DNA from: an uncultured Pelagibacteraceae bacterium | GTDB lineage: Bacteria > Pseudomonadota > Alphaproteobacteria > Pelagibacterales > Pelagibacteraceae | Direction of reading: 5' to 3' | Assembly: GCA_902613915.1 (NCBI GenBank) | Contig: CACMJB010000001.1 | Location: 62,001 to 126,000, forward strand | Length of the DNA stretch: 64,000 nucleotides | Shown: in pieces, positions 9,547 to 17,722 of the stretch | How positions within the stretch are numbered: the first letter of the stretch is position 1 | Layout: each line of letters begins with the position of its first letter | The notes under the pieces: generated by a model | Database searches by the model: none | What the model was told of the DNA's origin: nothing | Seen by the model: only the letters and a program-made list of their open reading frames with translations | Position numbers and translations under genes: made by a program

Positions 9547-10522
9547 CCAAACTACAAATATCAATTAAGAGCTTTTTTATAAGAATTTTTTTATCAATTT
9601 GAGCATTTGATTTGGCTATTATTTCTAAATTGTATGTGCGATTAAGCATATAATTAATCTTTTTTGCATTCCACAATTTTGCTTGTTCAACAAACACACT
9701 TTTATCTCTCCAAAATATTGGAGGTTTAAGTTTATCTATTCTTCTTTCAATATTCTCATTGTTGTTTTTGTTAACTTCTTTTAATCTTAAAAACGTTTGG
9801 TTAATAGTTGCAATATAATAGGCTAGTTTGGCGTCCTCAAAAAAAGTTCTACTTAAAAACTTATTAGTTTTATTTTTTTTTCCAGATATCGCAGTATCCT
9901 TAAGAAGTTTAAAATCATCATTCTCTTCCAAATTTAAAAGTTTATTTAATTCATCAAAGTTAATTAATTTTTCATTAAATAATGTTTTAATTTTTGTAAT
10001 TTCATTTTTAAGTTTATTTCTATCGTTACCACAAATATCTTTTAATAAATTTATTACTTGAGGAGAAAGTCCAGCTACATTTTCTAATTCGTTAGATATT
10101 ATTTTTTTAATTGTTAAATCATTATCCTCATAGCAAGGAACAATATCGCTTTTTTTTTCCTTTTCAAAAAAAGTTCTTAATTTTGATCTTTTTTCTAAAA
10201 TGTCAGAAAATAAAAATATTTTATTTTCACCTATTTCTTTAATAGCCGCTTCTACAACGCTAAGTGCTTTATCATTAACATCACGAATTAAAAAAATCTT
10301 TTGTGGGTGAAATAAAGAAAAATTTTGAAGTTCGTTTAACAATAAATCTTTATTCTTTAAAATATCTTCCTGATTGTATTTTATAATATTACTTTTTGAA
10401 AAATTTTTTATTATTTTATCTTTTAAATCATCAATTAAACCTGTGTTTTCTCCATAAAATAAAACTATATTATTTTTTAATATCCCAAGGTTCTGTTCGA
10501 CTAAATAACTTCTATAAATCAT
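9533..10522 (-). CDS. holA: DNA polymerase III subunit delta HolA
   Basis: Clamp-loader subunit that opens the beta sliding clamp (dnaN, also in this window). The 329 residues fit HolA: an N-terminal 'LVEQNL...NIVLFYGENTGLIDDLKDKI', a middle block with 'KIFLIRDVNDKAL', and a helical C-terminal collar domain. Sequence conservation is low, but the placement between lptE-leuS and parB is characteristic of alphaproteobacteria. It overlaps lptE by 11 bases and parB by 14. Confidence 0.88.
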   Translation of the reverse strand: MIYRSYLVEQNLGILKNNIVLFYGENTGLIDDLKDKIIKNFSKSNIIKYNQEDILKNKDLLLNELQNFSLFHPQKIFLIRDVNDKALSVVEAAIKEIGENKIFLFSDILEKRSKLRTFFEKEKKSDIVPCYEDNDLTIKKIISNELENVAGLSPQVINLLKDICGNDRNKLKNEITKIKTLFNEKLINFDELNKLLNLEENDDFKLLKDTAISGKKNKTNKFLSRTFFEDAKLAYYIATINQTFLRLKEVNKNNNENIERRIDKLKPPIFWRDKSVFVEQAKLWNAKKINYMLNRTYNLEIIAKSNAQIDKKILIKKLLIDICSLANAA

Positions 10523-10964
10523 TTTTAAAAATATCTAAAATTTCTTTTTCTATTTCTCGAATTAAAATATCTATTGTTTGTTTTTCCCTATCTAAATTTT
10601 GAGAATAATTATCTGCTACACTATAAATTGCACTTGGCTCAAAATTATATTCTTTAATCAAAATATTATTTCGATCGAGTAATTTGAAATTTGCTTTTAA
10701 AGATATTCTGTATTTAGTTATTTCATTTTTAGAATTTCTGTCCTCTATAAATTTATTTTTATTTGTTTCTATTTTTAAATTATATATTTTTTTACTGTTT
10801 TCATTTTCTTGAAATTTTATCGCATTTTTTATTTTATAATTTATTCTGGATTGTCCGGATGTTTCAATTACATTAGTTTTGAAGTCAATTTGTTTGTTGG
10901 CTAATTTAAATCCGCAACCAAAAAGTGTGATCATGGTTAAAATTATTAAAATATGTCTAATCAT
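10512..10964 (-). CDS. lptE: LptE-like LPS-assembly lipoprotein
   Basis: A 150-residue lipoprotein with a signal peptide ending in the lipobox LFGC (Cys 17) and a small alpha/beta body. LptE plugs the LptD barrel that inserts lipopolysaccharide into the outer leaflet. Identity rests mainly on the lipobox, the size and the leuS-lptE-holA order known from other proteobacteria; the sequence itself is weakly conserved. It lies 7 bases after leuS and overlaps holA. Confidence 0.72.
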   Translation of the reverse strand: MIRHILIILTMITLFGCGFKLANKQIDFKTNVIETSGQSRINYKIKNAIKFQENENSKKIYNLKIETNKNKFIEDRNSKNEITKYRISLKANFKLLDRNNILIKEYNFEPSAIYSVADNYSQNLDREKQTIDILIREIEKEILDIFKNDL

Positions 10965-10971
10965 TTTTTCA

Positions 10972-13482
10972 CTATATTAAAAAGTTAATTATTCTATTTT
11001 TTACAAAAATTATTTTTTTTATTTCATTAGAACCAATAGTTTTTGCGAATTTAGTATTATCGATTATATGTTTTTTTACATTTATTTCATCCATATCCTT
11101 TTTTACTTCAATAATTGTTTTAGTTTTTCCATTAATTTGCACTGCTATCTTTACTTCATTTAAAACTATTTTTTTTTCAATTTTTGGCCAGCTAATATTT
11201 CCTTTAAAATTAAGTTTTTCAAGACATTCGTAAGCAATATGGGGAGTAAATGGTATCATCATTCTCATTATATTAGTTGTAGATTGAATTAGAACTTTTT
11301 TCTGCAAACCTTTATCTAAGTTATCTTTTATTAATCTAAAAACTTCATTAAATAATGCAACAGCTACGTTAAATTTAAAGTTTTTAATTGAATGATCAAT
11401 TCTATTAATAAAGTTATTAATGTTAATTTTAAATTTTTCTTCTAAAGATTTGTTAACTTGATCGTTGTTTTTAATTGAGGCTACTTTAGCATTAATGTCC
11501 CAAATTTTTTGTAAAAATTTATTAGCAGATTTAATTCCTGTATATGACCACTGTATATCTTTTTCTGGAGGGCTATCTGATAAAATAAACCATCTAACTG
11601 AATCCGCACCATACATTTTAATCATTTCCTCCGGATCAACAGTATTTTTTTTAGATTTGGACATCGATTCTGATTGTCCTACAAACACAGGTGATTTGTC
11701 AGTTTTTTTAATAAAAATATTTTTATCCGTTTTTTCTACTTCTTCAGGATATAGCCAGTTAGAATTTTGATCTTTATAAGTTTCATGACAAACCATTCCT
11801 TGAGTAAATAAATTTTCAAATGGTTCTGAAAATTTAATTTGCTTACCACAATGTTTTAATGCTTTGGTAAAAAAACGAGAATATAATAAATGCAATATGG
11901 CATGCTCTATTCCACCAATGTATTGATCAACAGGCATCCAAGAATTAACTTCCTCATGATCAAAAGCTACATGTTTTTGATTAGGAGAACAAAATCTCAA
12001 AAAGTACCATGAAGAGTCTACAAAAGTGTCGAGAGTATCAGTTTCTCTTATAGCTTTTTGACCAGTTTTTAAGTGTTTAGTATATTTCCAAGTCGGATGA
12101 TTTTCTAATGGGTTACCTTGAGATTTTAAATCTACATCTTCTGGTAATTCAATTGGCAATTCACTTTTCTCTACTGGTAATAAGGTACCATCCTCCAAAT
12201 AAATCATAGGAATAGGACAACCCCAATATCTTTGTCTAGAAATACCCCAATCTTTTAATCTAAAGTTTGTTCGCGATATACCCATATTTTTTTCTTTTAT
12301 TATTTCAATGATTTTCTTTTTTGCTTCATTAGTATTAAGACCATTTAGAAACTCAGAATTTGTCATGACCCCATCCCCTGTATAAGATTTTTTAAGATCA
12401 TCATTTTCTTCATTGGTAATAACTTTAATAATTTCAAGATTATATTTTTTTGCAAAATCGAAGTCCCTTTGGTCGTGAGCAGGACATCCAAAAATTGCTC
12501 CATTACCATAATCCATCAGAACAAAATTAGAGAAATAAACTGGAAGAAATTTATTTTTAATGAAAGGGTGCTCAACCTCAATATCGCTTTTAAAACCAAT
12601 TTTTTCAGCTTCAGCAAGAGCTTCTTCTGTTGTACCTGTCTTATTACATTCAAGTACAAATTGCTTAAATTCCTTATTATCAGAAAATCTTTTACTTAAA
12701 GGATGGTCAACAGAAAGCGCCAAAAAGGAAGCACCAAAAATAGTATCAGGGCGGGTAGTAAAAATTTTAATTTTTTCATCCTTTTCTTTAATTTTAAAAT
12801 TTATTTCACAGCCTTCAGATTTACCAATCCAATTTTTTTGCATTAGTTTTACTTTTTCCGGCCATCCATTAAGTAATTTTAAATCATCAAGTAATTTATC
12901 AGAAAATTTAGAGATATTAAAAAACCATTGAGAGAGTTTTTTCCGCTCAACTATTGCATTTGATCTCCAACCTCTACCATTGACAACTTGTTCATTGGCT
13001 AAAACAGTTTTTTCAACAGGATCCCAATTTACATAAGTTTCTTTTCTAGAAACTAATCCATTATTGTAAAAATCAATAAATAACTCTTGTTGATGTTTAT
13101 AATACGATTTATCACATGTAGATATTTCATGATCCCAATTGATAGAAAGACCTAGAAGTTTTAGCTGTCTTTTCATTGTATCAATATTTTTTTTTGTCCA
13201 GTCCTTAGGATGTAGATTATTGATACGAGACGCATTCTCAGCCGGTAGTCCGAATGCATCCCAACCCATTGGATGCAAAACATTAAAATCGTTTAGATAT
13301 TTATATCGTGCAATTACGTCACCTATTGTATAATTACGCACATGACCCATGTGTATTTTCCCAGATGGGTAAGGAAACATTTCTAAACAATAAAACTTTG
13401 GCCCTTTATTGTTTTGTAAATTGGTGAATAATTTTTGCTTTTGCCATTTTTTTTCAATAGCAATGAAATTAACTCTTTCCAT
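10972..13482 (-). CDS. leuS: Leucyl-tRNA synthetase
   Basis: Class I synthetase that charges tRNA-Leu. The 836 residues show the HIGH-type motif in [14 protein letters not shown] (about 39-52), the inserted CP1 editing domain with '[10 protein letters not shown]', '[15 protein letters not shown]', '[18 protein letters not shown]', and the KMSKS motif [12 protein letters not shown] (about 605). The anticodon-binding domain follows. Length is normal for bacterial LeuRS. It is the first large gene of leuS-lptE-holA. Confidence 0.98.
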   Translation of the reverse strand: MERVNFIAIEKKWQKQKLFTNLQNNKGPKFYCLEMFPYPSGKIHMGHVRNYTIGDVIARYKYLNDFNVLHPMGWDAFGLPAENASRINNLHPKDWTKKNIDTMKRQLKLLGLSINWDHEISTCDKSYYKHQQELFIDFYNNGLVSRKETYVNWDPVEKTVLANEQVVNGRGWRSNAIVERKKLSQWFFNISKFSDKLLDDLKLLNGWPEKVKLMQKNWIGKSEGCEINFKIKEKDEKIKIFTTRPDTIFGASFLALSVDHPLSKRFSDNKEFKQFVLECNKTGTTEEALAEAEKIGFKSDIEVEHPFIKNKFLPVYFSNFVLMDYGNGAIFGCPAHDQRDFDFAKKYNLEIIKVITNEENDDLKKSYTGDGVMTNSEFLNGLNTNEAKKKIIEIIKEKNMGISRTNFRLKDWGISRQRYWGCPIPMIYLEDGTLLPVEKSELPIELPEDVDLKSQGNPLENHPTWKYTKHLKTGQKAIRETDTLDTFVDSSWYFLRFCSPNQKHVAFDHEEVNSWMPVDQYIGGIEHAILHLLYSRFFTKALKHCGKQIKFSEPFENLFTQGMVCHETYKDQNSNWLYPEEVEKTDKNIFIKKTDKSPVFVGQSESMSKSKKNTVDPEEMIKMYGADSVRWFILSDSPPEKDIQWSYTGIKSANKFLQKIWDINAKVASIKNNDQVNKSLEEKFKININNFINRIDHSIKNFKFNVAVALFNEVFRLIKDNLDKGLQKKVLIQSTTNIMRMMIPFTPHIAYECLEKLNFKGNISWPKIEKKIVLNEVKIAVQINGKTKTIIEVKKDMDEINVKKHIIDNTKFAKTIGSNEIKKIIFVKNRIINFLI

Positions 13483-13493
13483 AATTTATATAA

Positions 13494-14018
13494 CTACTTG
13501 CTTTTTTTTGATTGCTTTTCTAACAATATGGCTTTTGTTAATATAGTTGAACGTAACTCACTTTTTATCGTTGAATTTTCTAACAAGGAAACAGCACAAC
13601 TTTGGTTTATAGAACAATTTTTTTTATGAACGATTATTTTTATACTATCACTCCTAATTTCGTTAGATAAAAAGCGTATTGAAATTTTTAACGCTTCTGA
13701 GCTATCATTCTTATTAGAATACCAGTCTGATATAATAATACCACCAGAGTAATCAACAGTTGACATTGGTATAAAATCAAGTGTTTCTAAAGATGCCCTC
13801 CACATAGGGTTAGATGAGCTGAATTGAAAATCTCCTCCGCGATTACCTAAAAGAGATTTAACTGAAACGCCTTTGCCTTCATTTACATTTTGCCTAGCTC
13901 TATCTATACCGGAAGTTGGTCTTTTTCTGTTATCTACTTTTTCGTGTCTCAAAGCTGAGCAACCATTAAGTAAGATTATCGTAACTAAAAAAAGTGAAAA
14001 AATTTTTTTAAATTTCAT
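13494..14018 (-). CDS. DUF3576-family lipoprotein
   Basis: A 174-residue predicted lipoprotein: a hydrophobic leader ends in LNGCSA, so the mature protein would start at Cys 20. The core has 'NPMWRASLETLDFIPMSTVDYSGGIIISDWY', the pattern I associate with DUF3576, usually found next to leuS in alphaproteobacteria. Function is unknown; an envelope role is inferred from the lipobox. It lies 11 bases upstream of leuS and is divergent from the porin across a 201-base region. Confidence 0.75.
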   Translation of the reverse strand: MKFKKIFSLFLVTIILLNGCSALRHEKVDNRKRPTSGIDRARQNVNEGKGVSVKSLLGNRGGDFQFSSSNPMWRASLETLDFIPMSTVDYSGGIIISDWYSNKNDSSEALKISIRFLSNEIRSDSIKIIVHKKNCSINQSCAVSLLENSTIKSELRSTILTKAILLEKQSKKSK

Positions 14019-14056
14019 TTACAATTAATGAAGTATCACAACAACAAATTAAAATA

Positions 14057-14176
14057 ATGAGAATTTTAATAGATTTTATTACAAAACTAAGTAAAATTGT
14101 TGCAAATATGCAACATAATGCTAAAAAAAAGGTCAAAATTACTAAAAAAAGCCTAAAAAACCTCAGTAAATGGTAA
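14057..14176 (+). CDS. Candidate 39-residue basic small ORF before the porin (uncertain)
   Basis: ATG 14057 opens a 39-codon frame (MRILIDFITKLSKIVANMQ...) ending at TAA 14174-14176. The product would have an amphipathic N-terminal half and a lysine-rich end. No Shine-Dalgarno sequence precedes it, and the other strand is also open here, so it may be chance. It contains the 16-base palindrome at 14099-14114. I know of no family for it. Confidence 0.2.
   Translation: MRILIDFITKLSKIVANMQHNAKKKVKITKKSLKNLSKW
14099..14114. promoter_or_regulatory. 16-base palindrome upstream of the porin
   Basis: GTTGCA-AATA-TGCAAC is a perfect inverted repeat (6-base arms) 105 bases before the porin start, in the only large divergent gap of this part of the window. 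It is a plausible operator for a dimeric regulator acting on the porin or the DUF3576 gene. No regulator can be named. Confidence 0.4.
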
Positions 14177-14219
14177 AAATCAGCGTTTTTATAATAAAAA
14201 CATAACAAAAGGATAAACA

Positions 14220-15245
14220 ATGAAAAAAATGATGAAAACATTATTCGTTTCTATTGCTTCCCTATCACTAATGATTTCTGCAAAAGCAGGTGAGTTAACT
14301 GTAAATGGTTCAGCTAAAATGACTTACAATGCTACTTCAGGTCAAAACGTTGATAACGGAATTGGTATATCAAACGAATTAAATTTCACTGCATCAGGTG
14401 AGTTAGATAATGGATACACATGGACATACTCTATGGAATTAGATCCAGCATCAGGCGACTCTGGTCAAGCTAATAACGACGATACAGCTATTACAGTTTC
14501 TGGCGATATGGGAACAGTAAAAGTTTGTGTATCTGAGTGTGGTAACAATGCAAAATATGCATTCGATGCTTCAGCTTACGGTGCAATGTCAGACACAGGT
14601 TTAAGTGAAGGAATTGTGTACCCAGACGATGAAGGTTCGCACAACTCTTTACAATATCACTCACCAGAACTTCCATTTGGAACAACAGTATCTGTTTCAT
14701 ACGGTCAAGTTAAATTAGATGGTTCAAGCAGCAATGCACAAGGAACTACTAGTGGTGACTCAATTGAAGCTTACTCTGTAACAACTAAGCCAGTTGATGG
14801 TTTAACAATTAAGGCAAGCTACTACGATAAGAATGACTACGACGATGGTCTAACAAACGAACAACAATTAGAAGATGGTGGTGCTTATGGTGCTAAATAT
14901 TCTATTGGTAACGTTACATTAGGTTATGGTAAATCATTCAAATCACCTGAGTCAACAACAGCTGTTTCTGATGGTACAGTAGTTGAATACTATGAAAATA
15001 CAGGAATTTCATTCGCTTACTCAATGAATGACAATTTAGTACTTTCATACACTAAAGAAGATTCAGAAGCTGTACAAAGAACAAGTACAAACACAACATA
15101 CGATATTGAAATGACTTCACTACAAGCTGCTTACACAGTAGGTGGTGCAACTGTTTCATTAGCTAGAACTGATTACGAAAATATCGGTTATGCTGATGGT
15201 GTAGATGCTGAAGAAACTATCGTAGCTGTAGCTTTTGCGTTCTAA
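14220..15245 (+). CDS. Outer-membrane porin
   Basis: A 341-residue beta-barrel protein. It has a signal peptide (TLFVSIASLSLMISAKAG), then 'ELTVNGSAKMTYNATSG', many alternating amphipathic strands with acidic loops, and ends in the C-terminal strand VAFAF with the terminal Phe needed by the BAM complex. A good ribosome site (AAAAGGATAAACAATG) and a strong terminator behind it suggest high expression as a single transcript. Two Cys close together (VCVSEC) are unusual for a porin and may form a loop disulfide. Codons are visibly more regular and GC-richer than in neighbouring genes, as in abundant proteins. Substrate range is unknown. Confidence 0.88.
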   Translation: MKKMMKTLFVSIASLSLMISAKAGELTVNGSAKMTYNATSGQNVDNGIGISNELNFTASGELDNGYTWTYSMELDPASGDSGQANNDDTAITVSGDMGTVKVCVSECGNNAKYAFDASAYGAMSDTGLSEGIVYPDDEGSHNSLQYHSPELPFGTTVSVSYGQVKLDGSSSNAQGTTSGDSIEAYSVTTKPVDGLTIKASYYDKNDYDDGLTNEQQLEDGGAYGAKYSIGNVTLGYGKSFKSPESTTAVSDGTVVEYYENTGISFAYSMNDNLVLSYTKEDSEAVQRTSTNTTYDIEMTSLQAAYTVGGATVSLARTDYENIGYADGVDAEETIVAVAFAF

Positions 15246-15270
15246 TTTAGAATAGTAAAATTTACACTTT

Positions 15271-15300
15271 AAAAAAGGGGGTTTCGGCCCCCTTTTTTTT
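15271..15300 (+). terminator. Rho-independent terminator after the porin
   Basis: GGGGG-TTTCGG-CCCCC, extended by A/T pairs and followed by eight T, starts 26 bases after the porin stop. It is the only GC-rich hairpin of this strength I noticed in the window. Confidence 0.93.
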
Positions 15301-15307
15301 TAATTTA

Positions 15308-15880
15308 TCAATATAAAATTTTATTGAAATAATTATCTCTCTTAATTTGTCCTGATAAAGCAAAACCGTTTGAGTTCACATTACTCATGATCCTAAAATT
15401 ATCCTTTTTAATTCCGCCTAATGGAGTTAATTTAAATCCAAAATTTTTAATCAATAAATTAAATTTAATTAAACCCAAGTAATCTTTTTTATTTTTATAA
15501 TCCGTTTTAAAAATTCTTGAAAATAAGATTTCAGAACATCCCTGTCTCTTTTTAAAATTAAATTCACTTAAGTTATGAGCAGAACCAATTAATTTATATT
15601 TTTTATTATTTAATAAATAATGGTAAATTTTGGTGTTGTGAGACGATATATATAAACCATTTGCATTTATCATTTTTACTAATGAAACATTATTAGCCAC
15701 AAAAAAACTTATATGTTTTGATCTGCATAACTGAACGAATTTTTTCAATTTATCTATATTTTCAAGATAATTTTTATTCCTATAAATTATGTTAAATTTA
15801 TTAAATTTTTTAAATTTTTTTAAATCAATATCGTTTATAGTTTCGATAATAAAAAAATATTTTTTTTTAAACGCAATCAT
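15308..15880 (-). CDS. TenI/ThiE-like protein (thiamine-phosphate-synthase fold, divergent)
   Basis: A 190-residue protein whose second half follows the ThiE/TenI pattern: 'NGLYISSHN', 'KLIGSAHNLSEF', 'GCSEILFSRIF', and the phosphate-loop motif PLGGIKKDN followed by NSNGFALSG. The N-terminal substrate motif and the GPVFPT-like segment of true thiamine phosphate synthase are not recognisable, so catalysis is doubtful. It is very rich in Lys, Asn and Ile. Its start codon abuts that of yggS (CATATG). A TenI-like salvage or degenerate role is possible; the fold is more certain than the function. Confidence 0.6.
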   Translation of the reverse strand: MIAFKKKYFFIIETINDIDLKKFKKFNKFNIIYRNKNYLENIDKLKKFVQLCRSKHISFFVANNVSLVKMINANGLYISSHNTKIYHYLLNNKKYKLIGSAHNLSEFNFKKRQGCSEILFSRIFKTDYKNKKDYLGLIKFNLLIKNFGFKLTPLGGIKKDNFRIMSNVNSNGFALSGQIKRDNYFNKILY

Positions 15881-16531
15881 ATGGACACAATAATTGATAG
15901 ATTTAATAAAATAAATTCAAATATATTAAAAACTAACCGTGATAAAGAAGTAAAAATAATAGCAGTTAGTAAAACTTTTTCATTAGATCACATCAAACCT
16001 TTAATAAATTATGGACATATTCATTTTGGTGAAAATAAAGTCCAAGAAGCACAAGCTAAATGGTCAGAAATTAAAAAGGAGAATGACAAAATTAAATTAC
16101 ATATGATTGGTAAATTACAAACTAATAAATCTAAGGATGCTGTAAAAATTTTTGATTACATTCATTCGCTAGATAACCAAAAGTTAGCAGATGCTTTAGC
16201 CAAACATCAGATTAATCTAAAAAGGGATTTAAAATATTTTATTCAAGTTAATATAGGAAAGGAAAAACAAAAGTCCGGTATAACCGTGGGCGAGTTAGAT
16301 GGATTTTATAATTATTGTAAGAACAAATTAAACTTAAATATCTTAGGGTTAATGGTTATACCACCTTATAACGAGAACCCTGAAAAATATTTTAAAGTAT
16401 TAAATGAATTAAATAAGTCCCTTGCTCTTCAAGATTTAAGTATGGGCATGTCGGCTGATTATATACAGGCTGTTACGCATGGAGCTACTTTTATAAGAGT
16501 TGGAAGTTCTATTTTTGGTTTGAGATCTTAA
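15881..16531 (+). CDS. yggS: YggS-family pyridoxal-phosphate homeostasis protein
   Basis: PLP-binding alanine-racemase-fold protein that buffers pyridoxal phosphate. The 216 residues show the PLP-lysine segment 'KIIAVSKTFS', 'HFGENKVQEAQAKW', 'HMIGKLQTNKSK', 'GLMVIPP', 'LSMGMSADYIQAVTHGATFIRVGSSIFG'. Length is normal. It starts directly at the start of the TenI-like gene on the other strand and runs 23 bases into the convergent L,D-transpeptidase gene. Confidence 0.95.
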   Translation: MDTIIDRFNKINSNILKTNRDKEVKIIAVSKTFSLDHIKPLINYGHIHFGENKVQEAQAKWSEIKKENDKIKLHMIGKLQTNKSKDAVKIFDYIHSLDNQKLADALAKHQINLKRDLKYFIQVNIGKEKQKSGITVGELDGFYNYCKNKLNLNILGLMVIPPYNENPEKYFKVLNELNKSLALQDLSMGMSADYIQAVTHGATFIRVGSSIFGLRS

Positions 16532-17006
16532 CTTTTGTGCTTTTTTTTATTACCTTTAAGATTTTTAACAAGTGTCCCTTTTTTATAGCAATACATCCCT
16601 CTGTTTTTTTATAATTTTTTTTTGCAATATGGATAAAAATAGCGCTTCCCCTATTTTTTTTTGTAGGACTCATGTTATAATTAAGTACTAAAATAATATC
16701 GTAGATATTTTCCTTTCTATGAAGTTTTTCATGATTAAACTTAAATGGTAACGTTACAAGTTTGTTATAATCTTTTGACTGTGGGTCGTTACACCAAACC
16801 ATATTTTTTTTTATAGCTCTTTTTTTTAGATTTGTTGTTACTAAAACTCTATCTCTTCTATATAAAATTATTTTTATTTTAAACTGGCCTTTAGGAGTAA
16901 CTAAATCGCCTTCTTTCTTTTTATTACCAATACCTTTTTTTCCTACTGCACATTTTACTTTATATTTATTAAAAGTAAGGTAATTTTTATTTATAAATAT
17001 ATGCAT
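16509..17006 (-). CDS. YkuD-type L,D-transpeptidase family protein (COG3786-like)
   Basis: A 165-residue protein of the L,D-transpeptidase fold, likely acting on peptidoglycan peptides or related envelope links. It shows 'KREGD..TP.G'-like 'KKEGDLVTPKGQFKIK' and the catalytic block 'IFIHIAKKNYKKTEGCIAIKK', giving the His and Cys of the YkuD active site (EGC in place of the more common HGC). No signal peptide is evident, which is common in this subgroup. Its ATG shares the palindrome ATGCAT with the start of the divergent regulator gene. Confidence 0.82.
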   Translation of the reverse strand: MHIFINKNYLTFNKYKVKCAVGKKGIGNKKKEGDLVTPKGQFKIKIILYRRDRVLVTTNLKKRAIKKNMVWCNDPQSKDYNKLVTLPFKFNHEKLHRKENIYDIILVLNYNMSPTKKNRGSAIFIHIAKKNYKKTEGCIAIKKGHLLKILKVIKKSTKVKISNQK

Positions 17007-17606
17007 CGATTAAAAGTTTTAATTTTAGGACCCGAAGTCTTTTGTTCTACATTAAATGAACTAAAGCCATATTTAAAGTTTAATTCAACAAACGAATTTA
17101 ATGATTCTAGTATTGATATTATATTGTTTCATGAGAATAGTTTAAATAACAAACACGATAACGAAATTATTGTTAAAAGTGATTGTTTAAAAGTTTGTGC
17201 TTCAGAAAATAAAAAGTTTACTAATAATTTTGATGCCCTACTAGTACTGCCTACATCTTTATCAGAAATTAATTCATTTTTAGAGAATATTTCTGTAAAG
17301 AAAATCTTTAATAAAAATTCATCAATAGTAATTAAAGAATATTTACTGAATAAAAATGAAAAAAAATTATTAAAAAATGAAAACGAATTGATTCTTACAG
17401 AGAAGGAAATTCAATTGCTAGAATTATTTATTAATAATAATAAACCTATTTCAAAAAGTGAAATTCTCTCTTCTGTCTGGAATTATTCAAGCGCTGCTGA
17501 CACACATACAGTTGAGACGCATATTTATAGATTAAGAAAAAAAATAAATGAAAAATTTTCCGATGAGAATTTTATTGTGAACACTAAAAATGGTTATTCC
17601 TTGTGA
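17001..17606 (+). CDS. OmpR-type winged-helix regulator with degenerate receiver domain
   Basis: A 201-residue protein. The C-terminal part is an OmpR/PhoB DNA-binding domain: 'LILTEKEIQLLELFINNNKPISKSEILSSVW', then 'ADTHTVETHIYRLRKKI' and 'VNTKNGYSL'. The N-terminal 110 residues are laid out like a receiver (KVLILGPE, DIILFHENSL) but lack the acidic pocket and the phospho-acceptor Asp at the expected place, so it is probably not a normal phosphorelay target. No histidine kinase is nearby. The ArfA-like gene begins at its stop (GTGA overlap). Target genes are unknown. Confidence 0.8.
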   Translation: MHRLKVLILGPEVFCSTLNELKPYLKFNSTNEFNDSSIDIILFHENSLNNKHDNEIIVKSDCLKVCASENKKFTNNFDALLVLPTSLSEINSFLENISVKKIFNKNSSIVIKEYLLNKNEKKLLKNENELILTEKEIQLLELFINNNKPISKSEILSSVWNYSSAADTHTVETHIYRLRKKINEKFSDENFIVNTKNGYSL

Positions 17607-17722
17607 AGAAAAGAAATAAATTTGCAAAAGATTTATTTACAAGTAAGTACAGAAAAAGAGTTGTTAGGCCAAAAAAAGGAAGAGGGAGTTTTAAAAGGAA
17701 AAAAAATAAATTATTTGTTTAA
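17603..17722 (+). CDS. arfA: ArfA-like ribosome-rescue peptide (39 residues, not in ORF track)
   Basis: GTG 17603 overlaps the TGA stop of the winged-helix gene (GTGA) and opens a 39-codon frame. The product, KKRNKFAKDLFTSKYRKRVV then RPKKGRGSFKRKKNKLFV, matches the conserved core of E. coli ArfA (LFRQRVEKNKKGKGSYMRK): an aromatic-R-x-R-V pair, then KKGRGSF-RK. ArfA enters stalled ribosomes that lack a stop codon and recruits RF2. E. coli ArfA is made from a truncated non-stop mRNA, whereas this frame has its own stop. The end overlaps the convergent PfkB kinase gene by 12 bases. Function is from family resemblance by eye. Confidence 0.78.
   Translation: MKKRNKFAKDLFTSKYRKRVVRPKKGRGSFKRKKNKLFV

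Noticed and set aside
14008-14241. Minus-strand ORF of 77 residues opposite the porin upstream region
   Set aside because: It overlaps the lipoprotein start and porin start, is a Phe/Leu-rich run typical of A-rich DNA read backwards, and has no ribosome site.
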